Of a stretch of DNA of 6,414 bases, positions 6,362 through 6,414 are shown one piece after another (positions within the stretch are counted from its first letter, which is position 1; each line of letters begins with the position of its first letter). Both the position numbers and the translations under genes were made by a program. The DNA lies in contig JBBQSD010000224.1 of NCBI GenBank assembly GCA_038214135.1, positions 1 to 6,414 of the forward strand, written 5' to 3'. The stretch is from JANLSE01 sp038214135 (GTDB taxonomy: Bacteria > Chloroflexota > Chloroflexia > Chloroflexales > Roseiflexaceae). Below the pieces are notes generated by a model, which saw nothing but the letters and a program-made list of their open reading frames with translations, was not told the origin of the DNA and did not search any database.

Positions 6362-6414
6362 ATGACCATGATAGATCAGGTTGCCACTGCCATGCAAGCG
6401 ATTTTGACCACCAC
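6362..6414 (+). CDS. N-terminus of a probable IS4-type transposase (cut by right window edge)
   Basis: Only about 18 codons are visible, reading MTMIDQVATAMQAILTTT. The start has a good AGGAG at 7 nt spacing. The phrase with a short amphipathic segment and AMQAILTT resembles, from memory, the beginning of IS4-family DDE transposases common in Chloroflexota and cyanobacteria, in which a similar opening is followed by a conserved ETGF..R..LTG segment. That segment would lie beyond the edge, so the family call is an inference from very few residues. The structured leader just upstream also fits a transposase gene. Confidence 0.45.
   Translation, partial: MTMIDQVATAMQAILTT

Noticed and set aside
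1..6414. CRISPR array, tRNA, rRNA, riboswitch or a multi-gene defence system
   Set aside because: No regularly spaced repeats, cloverleaf-like or conserved RNA sequences were seen. The nuclease-helicase fusion is a known DinG architecture, and its neighbours are an ordinary chaperone gene and a VOC gene.

Overview
The window looks like a piece of a Chloroflexota chromosome, probably from the Chloroflexales (Chloroflexus / Roseiflexus / Oscillochloris type). This is inferred from moderately high GC, a strong preference for GAT over GAC, a WAVG-type propeller protein, G/C-rich intergenic palindromes without a U-tract, and a DinG protein that carries an N-terminal exonuclease. No ribosomal or other phylogenetic marker is present, so the placement is tentative.

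Layout from left to right. (1) Positions 1-809 hold the 3' part of a beta-propeller-like protein on the plus strand. Its last repeat appears frameshifted, and a hairpin that looks like its terminator lies inside the open frame. (2) At 821-1180, on the minus strand, is a compact single-domain VOC (glyoxalase/bleomycin-resistance fold) protein. (3) Positions 1187-1383 are a divergent promoter region with a consensus TATAAT for the rightward gene and a small dyad of unknown function. (4) At 1384-4272, plus strand, is a large DinG-family protein: a DEDDh exonuclease joined by a Ser/Thr-rich linker to an XPD/DinG-type superfamily 2 helicase that keeps all four Fe-S cysteines. (5) At 4360-6243, plus strand, is a full-length HtpG (bacterial Hsp90). 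(6) A perfect 22-nt G/C palindrome at 6256-6277 follows htpG. (7) From about 6278 to the right edge there is a leader with an inverted repeat and the first 18 codons of another gene, which resembles the N-terminus of an IS4-type transposase. The right edge is therefore probably the left end of an insertion sequence.

How the genes relate: dinG (repair and processing of DNA structures) and htpG (protein folding) are codirectional with an 87-nt gap that has a weak promoter-like TATATT. Co-transcription is possible, but I see no functional link beyond general maintenance. The VOC gene is divergent from dinG and convergent with the propeller gene, so it is its own transcription unit. I do not see a previously undescribed multi-gene system. 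The most useful second looks are the frameshifted propeller gene, the DinG that combines an apparently intact nuclease with an intact Fe-S site, and the palindrome/insertion-sequence junction with its structured leader.
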